Shown here piece by piece: positions 43,883 through 52,426 of a stretch of 64,000 bases of DNA (the stretch's first letter is position 1; the number at the start of each line of letters is the position of its first letter). The translations under genes and the position numbers were made by a program. The DNA is from Pseudomonas alkylphenolica. GTDB lineage: Bacteria > Pseudomonadota > Gammaproteobacteria > Pseudomonadales > Pseudomonadaceae. The notes under the pieces were generated by a model. That model was not told the origin of the DNA. It was given only the letters and a program-made list of their open reading frames with translations, and ran no database searches. The stretch is from positions 600,651-664,650 of the forward strand of contig NZ_QJRG01000048.1 of the NCBI RefSeq assembly GCF_004025535.1, in the 5' to 3' direction.

Positions 43883-45331
43883 TCACGCGCGGCCAATGCG
43901 GCCGAACAGGCTTTCCAGCAGTTGCCCGATGGCCAGCAGGCGACGGTCGCTACCGGCCGGGCCATCCACCTCGATACCCACCGGCAAGCCGCTGCCGTGC
44001 CCCCTGCCGATCGGCAGCTGGATGCACGGCAGGCCGGCACTGGCGCCGGGCTCGGTGTTCTGGATCAGGCGTTCGAAACTGTGCGGCTCGTTGACCTCGG
44101 GGTTGGCCAGCGGCGCGACCACCGTGGTGGTGGGAAACAGCAGGCCGTCGAGTTGGTGCAGCTCGAACAGGTCCTGATAGCGCTCGCGCAGGGCCTGGCG
44201 GCCGCCGTTCTGCGCCGCCTGGTAAAGCGGCGCAACGTCAACCAGCTGATCGCCCTGCGGGATTTTGCGCGGCAGCACCCAGTGCTCGTAGATAAAGCGC
44301 ACGTCGGGGCTGTGCAGTTGCTCCCCCACCTGCTCGATGGTCATGCCATGGCCGTGTTCGGCCAGGTAGGCGACCATGCAGTCGTAGGCTTCATGGATCA
44401 CCACCGGAAAGCCCACCGGCGCATTGAGCGCGAGCAAACCGGCCTGCATGACCGGTACCAGGGTGATACCGACCTGGCGCAACCGTTCAAGGGCCGCCTC
44501 GGCGCAGGCCTGGGTGTCCTCGTCAAGGTTCATCCAGAACTCGTCGGGTATACCCAGGCGCACGTCGCTCAGGCTGATCGCCGGCAAGGCGTACTCCTGG
44601 GTGATCAAGCCATCGAGCAAGGCAACGTCAGCCATGCACAGGGCCATCGGCCCCACCGTGTCGCGGCTGCGGGCAATCGGAATCACGCCGCGGTCGCTAT
44701 AGCGGCCCTGGCTCGGACGCAGCGCGGCGCAGCCATTGAGCGCCGGTGGAATGCGCATCGAACCACCGGTATCGGTGCCCAGCGCAGCCAGGGCCATGCG
44801 CGCGCCGAGGGCGGCGGCGCTGCCCGATGACGAGCCGCCGGCGATGCGCGTGCTGTCGTAGGGGTTGCGCACGCCAACATCGGCGCCGGTGTTGAACGCA
44901 CCGTTGTAGCCGGTCGCACCGAAGGCCAGTTCGTGCATGTTGGTTTTGCCGAGGATGATCGCCCCGGCTTCACGCAGCGCACGCACGGTCGGGGCATCCT
45001 CAACCGGAACAAACCCGGCAAACGCCGGCGATCCCGCCGTGCATGGCAAGTCGGCAGTGTGGATGTTGTCCTTGATCACCACGGGAATGCCGCTCAACGG
45101 CCGCTGCGGCTCACCCGCTTTTCGCGCAGCGTCGGCGGCACGGGCGGCCTGCAAGGCACCGGCGCCATCGAGGGTGACGTAGACATTCAGCGCCTTGCCG
45201 TCTTCGGCCCGCTCAAGGCAGGCCTGCACCAGCTCGACGCTGGTCAGCACGCCGTCACCAAACGCGGCCACTGCTTCGGCAATGGTCAGGTCACTCAGGC
45301 CGTGAGCGACACCGGGTTCAAACATATTCAT
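43883..45331 (-). CDS. Amidase-signature family hydrolase A
   Basis: 482 residues. Catalytic triad of the amidase-signature fold: K87 (PVVIKDNI), the cis-Ser in IAGGSSSGSAAA (165-171), and nucleophile S191 in GTDTGGSMRIP. It hydrolyses an amide or lactam bond, or an aryl amide ester. AGGAG precedes the ATG at 45331. It follows the racemase-family gene by 21 bp. In an N-heterocycle island an amidase is the natural ring-opening or deaminating enzyme after ring hydroxylation; this assignment is inference. Confidence 0.9.
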   Translation of the reverse strand: MNMFEPGVAHGLSDLTIAEAVAAFGDGVLTSVELVQACLERAEDGKALNVYVTLDGAGALQAARAADAARKAGEPQRPLSGIPVVIKDNIHTADLPCTAGSPAFAGFVPVEDAPTVRALREAGAIILGKTNMHELAFGATGYNGAFNTGADVGVRNPYDSTRIAGGSSSGSAAALGARMALAALGTDTGGSMRIPPALNGCAALRPSQGRYSDRGVIPIARSRDTVGPMALCMADVALLDGLITQEYALPAISLSDVRLGIPDEFWMNLDEDTQACAEAALERLRQVGITLVPVMQAGLLALNAPVGFPVVIHEAYDCMVAYLAEHGHGMTIEQVGEQLHSPDVRFIYEHWVLPRKIPQGDQLVDVAPLYQAAQNGGRQALRERYQDLFELHQLDGLLFPTTTVVAPLANPEVNEPHSFERLIQNTEPGASAGLPCIQLPIGRGHGSGLPVGIEVDGPAGSDRRLLAIGQLLESLFGRIGRA

Positions 45332-45352
45332 TCAGGCACTCCTGGCGCCGCT

Positions 45353-46090
45353 TCAATGGGTGAAGGCCGCGTCTTTGTTCTGTTCCGGGTTTGGGTAGGC
45401 GGCCTTGCTGTGGCTCAGGCCCAGGTCGAGGAGCAGTTCGCACTGTTTGTAGGCGATCACCCCAGGGTTGAGCACCGGCACCGGCAAGTGCTCGGCCAGG
45501 TAGGCGTGAGCCTGGTGCATGGTGGTCGAGCCGAGGACGATGACGTCGGCACCGTCCTCCTCGATGGCCAGCCTGGCGGCCGCCAGCAGCTTGCCGAACA
45601 CCACCTCCTCCTTGCCTTGCAGCAAGGCTTCGGTGTCGGGGCGCACATCAATCGAGCGGATTGAAGCCAGGCGCGCTTCCAGGCCGTATTCCCTGAGGGT
45701 CTTGCGGTACAGCGGGTACCAGCGCGACCACATGGTCAGCACGCTGAAGCGCTGGCCGAGCATGCAGGCGGTATGAAACGCGGCAAGGCCCGGCGCCAGC
45801 ACCGGAATCGACAGGCGCGAGCGCAAGGCCGCCAGGCCCGAGTCGCTGACGGTGTTGATGCACACCGCGTCGAAGCCCTCCTCCTCGGCGCGTATGCCGG
45901 CCTCGATCACGGCCATTTCCATCAGCGCCATGTCGTAGTAGCTGTCGGCCAGGGTCATCACCTGGCCGGCGCCGACAAAGCTCACCTCGATGTCCGGGCG
46001 CTGCAGCGCAAGCGGCAGTTGCGATTGCACCAGCGCACGCGTGGCATCGCTCATTGGCACCGGGAAAATCATCTTGATACGTTTGCTCAT
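45353..46090 (-). CDS. Asp/Glu racemase-superfamily protein (hydantoin racemase/maleate isomerase-like)
   Basis: 245 residues with the two-domain racemase fold: the first active-site cysteine C77 (DAVCINTVSDSG) is present, and the second position, usually Cys in the family, is Ser188 (VIVLGSTTM). Hydantoin and allantoin racemases and maleate isomerases use two cysteines; arylmalonate decarboxylase uses only the second, so this protein has the opposite half-site. The fold and the N-terminal IFPVPMSD suggest a racemase, isomerase or decarboxylase acting on a pathway acid. GGAG precedes the start at 46090; it lies between an M20 protein and an amidase, in the same operon. Confidence 0.85.
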   Translation of the reverse strand: MSKRIKMIFPVPMSDATRALVQSQLPLALQRPDIEVSFVGAGQVMTLADSYYDMALMEMAVIEAGIRAEEEGFDAVCINTVSDSGLAALRSRLSIPVLAPGLAAFHTACMLGQRFSVLTMWSRWYPLYRKTLREYGLEARLASIRSIDVRPDTEALLQGKEEVVFGKLLAAARLAIEEDGADVIVLGSTTMHQAHAYLAEHLPVPVLNPGVIAYKQCELLLDLGLSHSKAAYPNPEQNKDAAFTH

Positions 46091-46108
46091 CGCCGGGCTC
46101 CGCAGGCC

Positions 46109-47431
46109 TTACAGGCCCAGTTCGCTGCGTGGACGGGTCAGGGTGTCGATCAGTGCGTAGAGGATCTTCTCGGCGCACGGCATCAGGTCGGGGATGTAGG
46201 TCGCGCCCATGCCCCCCAGGCCTTCGGCCACCGGCAGCGGCGCACCGGTGGCCGGCCACGGCCAGCCGATACGCGCGGTCGGTACGCCATAGCGGCGCAG
46301 GGCGGCGCCATCGGTCTGGCCGGCGAGCATGTCGGGCACACCATGCGGGCGCTGCTCGATGAACTCCCAGCCACGCTTGCACGACTGCACGATCCAGTTC
46401 TCCGGGTCTGTGGTACCGCCGGGCACCGAGCCGTACTGTTCCCAGTCCAAGTCCAGTGCAGGGAACCGCGCCCTGAGGTCCTGGACGAAGTCGGCGAATT
46501 GCGCCTTGACGCTGGCCGGGCTGACGCGCGGGTTGACCCGCACATCAAGGAAGATTTCGGTCACCGCACTGGGGAACGCCGGGCGTTCGACATCGCCGCT
46601 GCGCACCCCGGCAATCCAGCCGTGGGGCTGTATCACCCCACTGGTGTTGCGGTCGGTGTATTGCACGATCCACGCCTGCAGCTCCTGGATCGCGGTGGCC
46701 GCCGGCACCACTGAACTGCGAAAGCCCGGGGTGTCGTGCGGCACACCGGCATAGCCGAGGGTGCCTTTGACCTTGAGCTTGAACCAGGCCATGCCCGGCT
46801 CTTCGTGATACACCCAGTTCCACGGTTTCATGATGATCGCGAAGTCCGGGTACATGCCGCGGTTGAGCATGTGGATCACGCCATTGGACATGCCCGAGTG
46901 ACGCGCGCTGATGTCCACCGGCATGCCGCCATCGGCCATGCCCAGCAACAGGTCGCCCGTGAGCGGGATATCGGCTTCGATCAGCGCCGTGGCCACCTCG
47001 GTGAGGGTGGCCAGCATGCCTTTGGGGTTGGACGAGCCCAGGCCGAACACCCAGTCGTCGATCTGCTGGGCAAAAGGCTGCAGGTCGGCCTGCTGGCCGT
47101 CACCGGTCAGTACCTCTTCGCCCGGCGTGCGGTCCAGGTGAGTGTCGATCGGTGCATACAGCAATACCGTGGCGCCGCCACCACTACCGCGGCGTTCGCC
47201 CAGGGCATTGCCGCTGATGTCGTTCATCGGGTAGTAGCGCGCTGTCATGCCGATGGACTGCAGGTGGCGGGCCATAAATTCGCTGGCCTGGCGGGTCGCA
47301 CCGGTCGGGCTGTGGATATTGGTCAGGTCAAACAGCAGCTGTTGCAGGCGTTGCGGATTGAGACGGGCGCGGGCCTGCTCATACCACTGGCTCTGCTCGG
47401 CGGTGAACGCAAGGGGCGTGGTCGGTTTCAT
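46109..47431 (-). CDS. M20-fold peptidase/deacylase-like protein with altered metal site
   Basis: 440 residues from the ATG at 47431, preceded by GAGGAC; upstream in-frame starts lie in oxoR. The N-terminal HxD of M20 enzymes is recognisable in PIDTHLD (H98, D100). The second block GSSNPKG has N135 where M20 enzymes have the bridging Asp; the EE block is replaced by MADGGMP (A166, D167); and the EP block reads MKPWN (K202). The terminal His region shows no His. The dimerisation domain is present (about 210-330). It may be inactive as a zinc hydrolase or use another chemistry. It sits directly after oxoR. Confidence 0.82.
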   Translation of the reverse strand: MKPTTPLAFTAEQSQWYEQARARLNPQRLQQLLFDLTNIHSPTGATRQASEFMARHLQSIGMTARYYPMNDISGNALGERRGSGGGATVLLYAPIDTHLDRTPGEEVLTGDGQQADLQPFAQQIDDWVFGLGSSNPKGMLATLTEVATALIEADIPLTGDLLLGMADGGMPVDISARHSGMSNGVIHMLNRGMYPDFAIIMKPWNWVYHEEPGMAWFKLKVKGTLGYAGVPHDTPGFRSSVVPAATAIQELQAWIVQYTDRNTSGVIQPHGWIAGVRSGDVERPAFPSAVTEIFLDVRVNPRVSPASVKAQFADFVQDLRARFPALDLDWEQYGSVPGGTTDPENWIVQSCKRGWEFIEQRPHGVPDMLAGQTDGAALRRYGVPTARIGWPWPATGAPLPVAEGLGGMGATYIPDLMPCAEKILYALIDTLTRPRSELGL

Positions 47432-47441
47432 GGGCAAGTCC

Positions 47442-48470
47442 TCAGTGGCTGGCAACGAATTGTTCGGCAAAGATGTTCTGCGCTTTGACCCCCAGCTCGA
47501 TCAGCCGCTGGGTGGCGGCATCGATCATCGGCTGCGGACCACACAGGTAGGCGACGGTGTCCGGATTGCTGACATCGCCTTCGCGCAGCGCACTCACCGG
47601 GCTGCCCAGGTGCAGCCCTTCGGTGGCTTCGCGGTCGACACAGATGCGTGCCTCCAGGCTCGGCAACCACTGCTGGCGCAGCTCGATGTCTTCCTGCGAG
47701 AACAGCGCCTCGGGCACCGCGCAGCCGAAGCTGAGCAGCATCGGTGGCTTGCGCCCGCTGCTTTGGCGCAGGGTGTCGATCATCGACAGGATCGGCGCCA
47801 GCCCGGTGCCCCCGGCGACGAAGATGTGCGGCACACGCTTGTGTTCATCACGCAGAAAAAACGCGCCATAGGGGCCGCTGAGGGTCAGCACGTGATCGGT
47901 ACCGGCCTCGTTTTCGAGGAAGGTCGACATCGCCCCGCCCGGTAACAGGCGAATCAAAAACTCCATCTTCGGCAGGTTGACCTGGGTGCTGGACGGCGAA
48001 TAGCTGCGCAACACGCCCAGGCCCGGCACGACGATCTGCATGAACTGGCCGGGGCGGAACTCCAGCCACTCGCCTTCGGCCAGCTCCACGGTCAGCTTCA
48101 TCACGTTGCTGCCGATCCGTTCAACCGAATCGATAAAGGCATGCACTTCGCGTGCAGCGGTCGAGCCCACTTCGCTGCCATAGGCCATGTCGAAGGTGCA
48201 GTCGGAATTGGCTTGCGACACGCACAGCAAGCGCTGCCCGGCATCGAACTCGCTGCCCAGCAGCGACGCGCTGGCACCGGCCTGGGTGACCGCCTCGCCT
48301 TGCGTCAGGTTACAGATGCAGCTGGAGCAACCGCCGGACCGGCATTGATAGAGCACGGGCATCTCGGCGGCAATGGCGGCATCGAGGATGTTGCTGCCTG
48401 CAGCGACGCTGAATTGATGGGTGACGCCATCGGCGAAGTTCAGGGTGATCTGGTGAAGTTGCTCATTCAT
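47442..48470 (-). CDS. oxoR: 2Fe-2S/FAD/NAD oxidoreductase, OxoR-type reductase of the Rieske oxygenase
   Basis: 342 residues, exactly the length I remember for OxoR of P. putida 86. Domain order is that of class IB reductases: an N-terminal plant-type [2Fe-2S] domain with C43, C48, C51 and C83 (CRSGGCSSC), an FAD domain with RSYSPSS, and an NAD domain with GGTGLAP and the C-terminal CGPQPM. It passes electrons from NADH to the Rieske oxygenase OxoO, encoded 2.5 kb upstream. The gene has its own promoter with an OxoS-like box at 48527-48589 and leads an operon of M20, racemase, amidase, SDR, extradiol dioxygenase, hydrolase and lipocalin genes. The gene name rests on resemblance, not on an alignment. 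Confidence 0.88.
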   Translation of the reverse strand: MNEQLHQITLNFADGVTHQFSVAAGSNILDAAIAAEMPVLYQCRSGGCSSCICNLTQGEAVTQAGASASLLGSEFDAGQRLLCVSQANSDCTFDMAYGSEVGSTAAREVHAFIDSVERIGSNVMKLTVELAEGEWLEFRPGQFMQIVVPGLGVLRSYSPSSTQVNLPKMEFLIRLLPGGAMSTFLENEAGTDHVLTLSGPYGAFFLRDEHKRVPHIFVAGGTGLAPILSMIDTLRQSSGRKPPMLLSFGCAVPEALFSQEDIELRQQWLPSLEARICVDREATEGLHLGSPVSALREGDVSNPDTVAYLCGPQPMIDAATQRLIELGVKAQNIFAEQFVASH

Positions 48471-48526
48471 GACTGGATTCCATCGATGCTCGAGGCTGAC
48501 GGGTAGGCAGAGGCGCTATGGCATCG

Positions 48527-48589
48527 ATGTTAGGAACTGGGCGGTGGCTACCGCGCTCCCTTGGGCTACGCGGTTATCCCGAAAGTGCA
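48527..48589 (-). promoter_or_regulatory. OxoS-like operator and promoter upstream of oxoR
   Basis: Read on the minus strand: TGCACT-TTCG-GGATAA (48589 to 48574), then 12 bp and AGGGAGCG (48561-48554), with TAACAT (48532-48527) as -10. The distal box satisfies TGCA-N6-GGNTA, the XylS half-site. Spacing matches the oxoO promoter exactly and the 62.2-kb promoter closely. Confidence 0.8.
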
Positions 48590-48612
48590 AGTTCCTGCAC
48601 GCCGCAGCCTGC

Positions 48613-50019
48613 TCAGCTGAAGCCTTGCGGACGCAGTTGGTGCCAGTGCGACACGCGCTGCACCGCCATGCCGGCACGGCACAACAGCGCCTCGGCGCCT
48701 TTACGGGCGATGAACTGACCACCGATCGGCAGGCCCTCTTCGGTCAGGCCGATCGGCAGGCTCAGGCACGGGTGGCCGCTGACGTTGAACGGCGCGGTGA
48801 ACTGGATCAGGCGGCGGTTGGCTTCCGGATCCTGGGCCAGGTCGGCGAGCTGTTCGTAGGTCGGCGCGGCGTAGGGCTGCACCGGCGCCAGCACCAGGTC
48901 GAGCTGATGCAGCAAGGCGTCGGCTTCGCCGCTAAAGCGCTGTGCGGCCAGCAGAATGCGCTGGTAGTCCATGCCGCTCAGGGCCCGGCCCGCGTCTATC
49001 AGTCGACTGAGGGCCGGGCCGTAGGCGTTGGCATGCAAGGGATAGGTGTCGGCATGCGCCACGGCGGTCTGCACACCGCAATGGGCCTCCCAGTTACTGC
49101 TCACCGCCTGGGTATCGGGCATGCGAATGCTCACCAGCAACCCGCCGCCGTCACGGATCATCAGCATGACCTGCTGCAGTGCCTGCTGGATCACCGGGTC
49201 GACGCCGTCACTGAGCCAGCGCTCATCGATGCCAACGCGCAAGCCACGGAAAGTGTCATCGATCCCTGGTACTTCCAGGCACACCGTGGGCTGCGAGGTG
49301 GGGTCGAGCGGGTCATGACCGGCAATGGTCGACAACAGGAACAAGGCATCCCGTGCGCTGCGGGTGATCGGCCCGATGTGGTCGAGGCTTGCGGCCATTT
49401 CGAAGGCGCCATGCCGGCTGACCCGGCCCCAGGTCGGCTTCAGGCCCGTGAGGCCGTTGGCGGCACAGGGAAAGCGGATCGAGCCGCCGGTGTCGCTGCC
49501 CAGCGAGGCGTAGCACAGGCCGGCAGCCGTGGCCACGCCGCAGCCGCTGGACGAGGCGCCGCTCCAGTGGTTGCTGCCCCAGGGGTTCAGTGGCACGGCG
49601 ATGTCGGGGTGATGGATGGCGAAGGCACCTTCGGTCATCTGCAGTTTGCCGAGCATCACCACACCGGCTTCGCGCAGGCGTGCGACTACCGTGGCGTCCT
49701 GCGTCGGAACACGCTGTGCGTGCAACGGCATGCCGGCAGCGGTGACCACCCCGGCAGTGTCGAACAGGTCCTTGAAGGCCAGCGGGATGCCGTGCAACGG
49801 GCTGCGGCAGATACCGTCGGCCAGCTCCTGCTCGGCGACATGGGCCTGCTCCAGGGCCAGCTCGGCGGTCACCCGGGCGTAGCTGTGCAGTTCGCCGTCC
49901 AGCGCATCGATGCGATCGAGCTGGGCTTCGGTGACCTCCACCGGCGACAGCTTGCGGCTGCGGATCAGCAGCGACAGTTCGTGCATCTCGAGGTAGTGCA
50001 AATCGCTGGGAAGGCTCAT
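48613..50019 (-). CDS. Amidase-signature family hydrolase B
   Basis: 468 residues. Triad residues are K83 (PLAFKDLF), the cis-Ser in WSGASSSGCG (153-158) and nucleophile S180 in GSDTGGSIRFP, all intact. It differs in sequence from amidase A at 43883, so the island holds two diverged amidases rather than a recent duplicate. Its start overlaps the upstream alpha/beta hydrolase stop (ATGA). Its stop lies just 24 bp from the distal oxoR box. It is predicted to open a lactam or remove an amide nitrogen. Confidence 0.9.
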   Translation of the reverse strand: MSLPSDLHYLEMHELSLLIRSRKLSPVEVTEAQLDRIDALDGELHSYARVTAELALEQAHVAEQELADGICRSPLHGIPLAFKDLFDTAGVVTAAGMPLHAQRVPTQDATVVARLREAGVVMLGKLQMTEGAFAIHHPDIAVPLNPWGSNHWSGASSSGCGVATAAGLCYASLGSDTGGSIRFPCAANGLTGLKPTWGRVSRHGAFEMAASLDHIGPITRSARDALFLLSTIAGHDPLDPTSQPTVCLEVPGIDDTFRGLRVGIDERWLSDGVDPVIQQALQQVMLMIRDGGGLLVSIRMPDTQAVSSNWEAHCGVQTAVAHADTYPLHANAYGPALSRLIDAGRALSGMDYQRILLAAQRFSGEADALLHQLDLVLAPVQPYAAPTYEQLADLAQDPEANRRLIQFTAPFNVSGHPCLSLPIGLTEEGLPIGGQFIARKGAEALLCRAGMAVQRVSHWHQLRPQGFS

Positions 50020-50879
50020 TGAGCGGCTCCGATAAAGCCCAGGGCGAGGCGGTTGAAGTCATCCGGGCACTCGCTCTGCAGGTGGTGCGCTGCCTTGCCG
50101 AACACATGCAGGTGAGCGTCCGGCAGGCGGTTGAGCATTAGCATCGGTACGTCGATACTGCCGAACCAGTCATGCAGGCCCCAGCACAGCAGGGTCGGCG
50201 CCTGCACCTGGTGCAACACCGGCAACAGGTTTTCCCACTCGCCAAAGGCCCCCGGCGTGTCCAGCAGTTTCAGGGTGTCGGGGTGGTTACTGGCCTCAAA
50301 GCGCAGACGCAGGTTTTCCTCGTCCAGGCGGCTGTCATCGAGCAATTCATAGCGCTGCAACAGCGTGCGCATTTTGCCGAGGCTCGGCCCGCCGTCGGCC
50401 AGGTAGTAATCGCTGAGCAGGTGCGCGGCGTGCTTGCCAAACAGCGGCAGCGGCTGCAAGGCGCCCTGGTCGACCGGCTGCGCGCCGATGGCGATCAGGC
50501 GCCCTACCCGCTCGGGATGATCTGCCGCCAGGCGCAGCGCGACACCGCCGCCAAACGACTGGTTGACCAAGTGCGCCCGAGCGATACCCACGGCATCCAT
50601 GAAACCCAGCAGCTTGCGCGCGTGCCAGCTAAACAGCGGGCCCTCGACCGGCACCCGGTCAGAGCGGCCGAACTGGGCAAAATCCACAAAGAAACACTGG
50701 TGCTGCGCAGCAAAGGCTTCGGCGCTCAGGCGGAAGTTGCTCCAGGCGGTACTGCCCGGCCCGCCGCCATGGGTGAAGATCACCGGCAAACGCTCGCTGG
50801 CCTGGCCATGCACCTGATAATGCAGGCGCACGCCGTCCACCGAAACGAACTGACTGTCGTTCTCGGATATCTGTGACAT
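50016..50879 (-). CDS. Alpha/beta hydrolase (second of the island)
   Basis: 287 residues from the ATG at 50879 (MSQISEND), with GGAA 6 nt before; a TTG five codons upstream is less likely. HGGGPGSTAW (37-46) forms the oxyanion loop and VNQSFGGG the nucleophile elbow (Ser at 108); the Asp lies in GLHDWFGS and the His in KAAHHLQSE. It resembles meta-cleavage and ester hydrolases, but the extradiol enzyme is linked to the other hydrolase, so this one may cut a lactone or ester, or a different ring-fission product. It lies between oxoO and amidase B, with a hairpin before it. Confidence 0.85.
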   Translation of the reverse strand: MSQISENDSQFVSVDGVRLHYQVHGQASERLPVIFTHGGGPGSTAWSNFRLSAEAFAAQHQCFFVDFAQFGRSDRVPVEGPLFSWHARKLLGFMDAVGIARAHLVNQSFGGGVALRLAADHPERVGRLIAIGAQPVDQGALQPLPLFGKHAAHLLSDYYLADGGPSLGKMRTLLQRYELLDDSRLDEENLRLRFEASNHPDTLKLLDTPGAFGEWENLLPVLHQVQAPTLLCWGLHDWFGSIDVPMLMLNRLPDAHLHVFGKAAHHLQSECPDDFNRLALGFIGAAQ

Positions 50880-50901
50880 AAGGAATTCCCACAAAAAGGA
50901 A

Positions 50902-50929
50902 GGGCTGCGTGTTGTGCAACACGCAGCCC
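50902..50929 (-). terminator. Strong hairpin between oxoO and the second hydrolase gene
   Basis: GGGCTGCGTGTT pairs perfectly with AACACGCAGCCC around a GTGC loop, a 12-bp stem. On the minus strand it is followed by TTCCTTTTTG, terminator-like. It should end or attenuate the oxoO transcript and lets the hydrolase-amidase pair be expressed at a lower level by readthrough. Confidence 0.7.
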
Positions 50930-50936
50930 CGAGACA

Positions 50937-52274
50937 TCACTCTTCGCTGATCTGACGCACCTTGTAGCCTGGGCGGTGGCCGTCGGCGGTGTCCTTGAAG
51001 ATCAGACTGGTGTTCTTCAGCGCACCGGCGACACCACGGCCCGGCTTGGCGATGCCCCGGTTCCAGCGCGAGGCCATCTTGCGCCAGGTGATCGGCGAGA
51101 CGTCGGTGGCCACCAGTTGCTCTTCATCCCACCCGGTACCGTCGGAGTAGAAGTTCTGCATGGCTTCGCGGGCGTACAGGTCACAGTCGTTGAAGCCGTG
51201 CAGGCACAGCGGCTTGTACATGTAGTCGTAGCGGTACTGGAACTTCTTGCGCTCGTCTTCGGTGTTGCACACACGCACGAGGATTTCCCAGTATTCGTGG
51301 GTGTCGTCGGTGATCGGTACGTACCATTCGTACTGCACCACATGCTCTTCCGGCCAGTTTTCCACCATCAGTACACCTGGCAGTACGACCGAAGTACGGT
51401 AGAAACGACCGTTGAGTCCCTCGACTTTCAGGCCCAGGGTCTGGTTCTCCAGCACCGGTTGCCACTTGTCGGTGAACAGCCACTGCATCAGGCCTTTCGG
51501 GCCGTTCTCGTCTTCGATCACGCTGATGCAGTCGTCGCCGTTGGGCAGGATGCCCAGGGGCAGCACCCAGTCCATGGCGTGGACAATGGCGTTGTCCTTG
51601 TGCACCAGGATGTGGGCGTTGTCGAAACCGTTTTCGCAGGCGATACGCCAGTTGCCATAACCGGTGCGGTGCATGCCGCGGATCATCGCGTTTTCATCCA
51701 GCACGCTGGGCGATGCCGGCCACAGCGGGTGCGGGAAGCGCTCGCTGTTTTCCGGGAAACGGAACGGCAGGTCGTTGGCCAGCGGTGGTACGTCGTCGAG
51801 GGGGAAGTCGTCTTCACGCACGAAGACAAAAATCATGCCGTTGACTTCCTGCACCGGGTAGCTGGTGATGCCCGTGGTGCCGACCAGTTTGTCGTCCGGG
51901 TTGGCGATGATGGTCACCAGGTCGCCGGTTTCCAGGTCGAAGGTAAAGCCGTGGTACCAGCAGGAGATGGTGCTCTTGTTGAAGCACATCGGTTTCTCGG
52001 ACAGGCGCACACCGCGGTGCAGGCACTGATCCTTGAGGCAGTAGACCTTGCCGTTGACGCGGCGCAACACCAGCGGCACGCCGCAGATCATCATGCCTTC
52101 GACCTGGTCTTCGGCCAGCTCTTCGGAGAACAGCGCCGGGTACCAGTGGTTGATGAAACCCCAGGCGGCGTCCTTGTAGGGCTGGTACTGGCTCTGGGTC
52201 TTGGCGTTGTTGGCACGGGCATCGCTGATGCCATGCTTGACCACACGACGCCGTATGATTGGCTGATCGGACAT
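50937..52274 (-). CDS. oxoO: Rieske non-heme iron oxygenase, OxoO type (2-oxoquinoline 8-monooxygenase family)
   Basis: 445 residues. Rieske ligands C84, H86, C105 and H108 (CLH...CWYH) and mononuclear-iron ligands H221, H225 and an Asp at 363/365 (GFNDCDLYARE), with the bridging D218 (NGFDNAHILVH). It matches OxoO of P. putida 86 (446 residues) closely from memory, from SDQPIIRRR at the start through FKDTADGHRPGYK at the end, and more distantly the carbazole dioxygenase CarAa. Like OxoO it has no beta subunit, so a homotrimer is expected. The proposed reaction is NADH/O2-dependent hydroxylation of a 2-oxo-1,2-dihydroquinoline-type lactam. The promoter with an OxoS-like box lies about 100 bp upstream. 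Confidence 0.93.
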   Translation of the reverse strand: MSDQPIIRRRVVKHGISDARANNAKTQSQYQPYKDAAWGFINHWYPALFSEELAEDQVEGMMICGVPLVLRRVNGKVYCLKDQCLHRGVRLSEKPMCFNKSTISCWYHGFTFDLETGDLVTIIANPDDKLVGTTGITSYPVQEVNGMIFVFVREDDFPLDDVPPLANDLPFRFPENSERFPHPLWPASPSVLDENAMIRGMHRTGYGNWRIACENGFDNAHILVHKDNAIVHAMDWVLPLGILPNGDDCISVIEDENGPKGLMQWLFTDKWQPVLENQTLGLKVEGLNGRFYRTSVVLPGVLMVENWPEEHVVQYEWYVPITDDTHEYWEILVRVCNTEDERKKFQYRYDYMYKPLCLHGFNDCDLYAREAMQNFYSDGTGWDEEQLVATDVSPITWRKMASRWNRGIAKPGRGVAGALKNTSLIFKDTADGHRPGYKVRQISEE

Positions 52275-52331
52275 TGGTGTAACCCCCTGGTTGACTGGAA
52301 TCGCGCCACCCCGTGTGGCGCTAATGCAGTC

Positions 52332-52393
52332 ATCCTAGAAAGCTCTACCCCCGCTGACGCTCCCTACACTGTGGGCCTTATCCCGCGAGCGCA
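52332..52393 (-). promoter_or_regulatory. OxoS-like operator and promoter upstream of oxoO
   Basis: Read on the minus strand: TGCGCT-CGCG-GGATAA (52393 to 52378), 12 bp, then AGGGAGCG (52365-52358), with TAGGAT (52337-52332) as -10. Proximal element and spacing are the same as at oxoR. Tandem half-site arrangement as in XylS-regulated promoters. Confidence 0.82.
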
Positions 52394-52426
52394 AAAAGAT
52401 GCGCCCGCGGCACCAAGGTGGCGCGT

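Noticed and set aside
42105..44177. 690-codon plus-strand open frame across the extradiol and SDR genes
   Set aside because: It spans two real minus-strand genes and their junction and has no domain signature.
50937..52274. Carbazole dioxygenase (CarAa) as the identity of the Rieske oxygenase
   Set aside because: The protein resembles CarAa, but the N-terminal, central and C-terminal segments match OxoO much more closely from memory, and the extradiol partner is not of the CarB (LigB) type.
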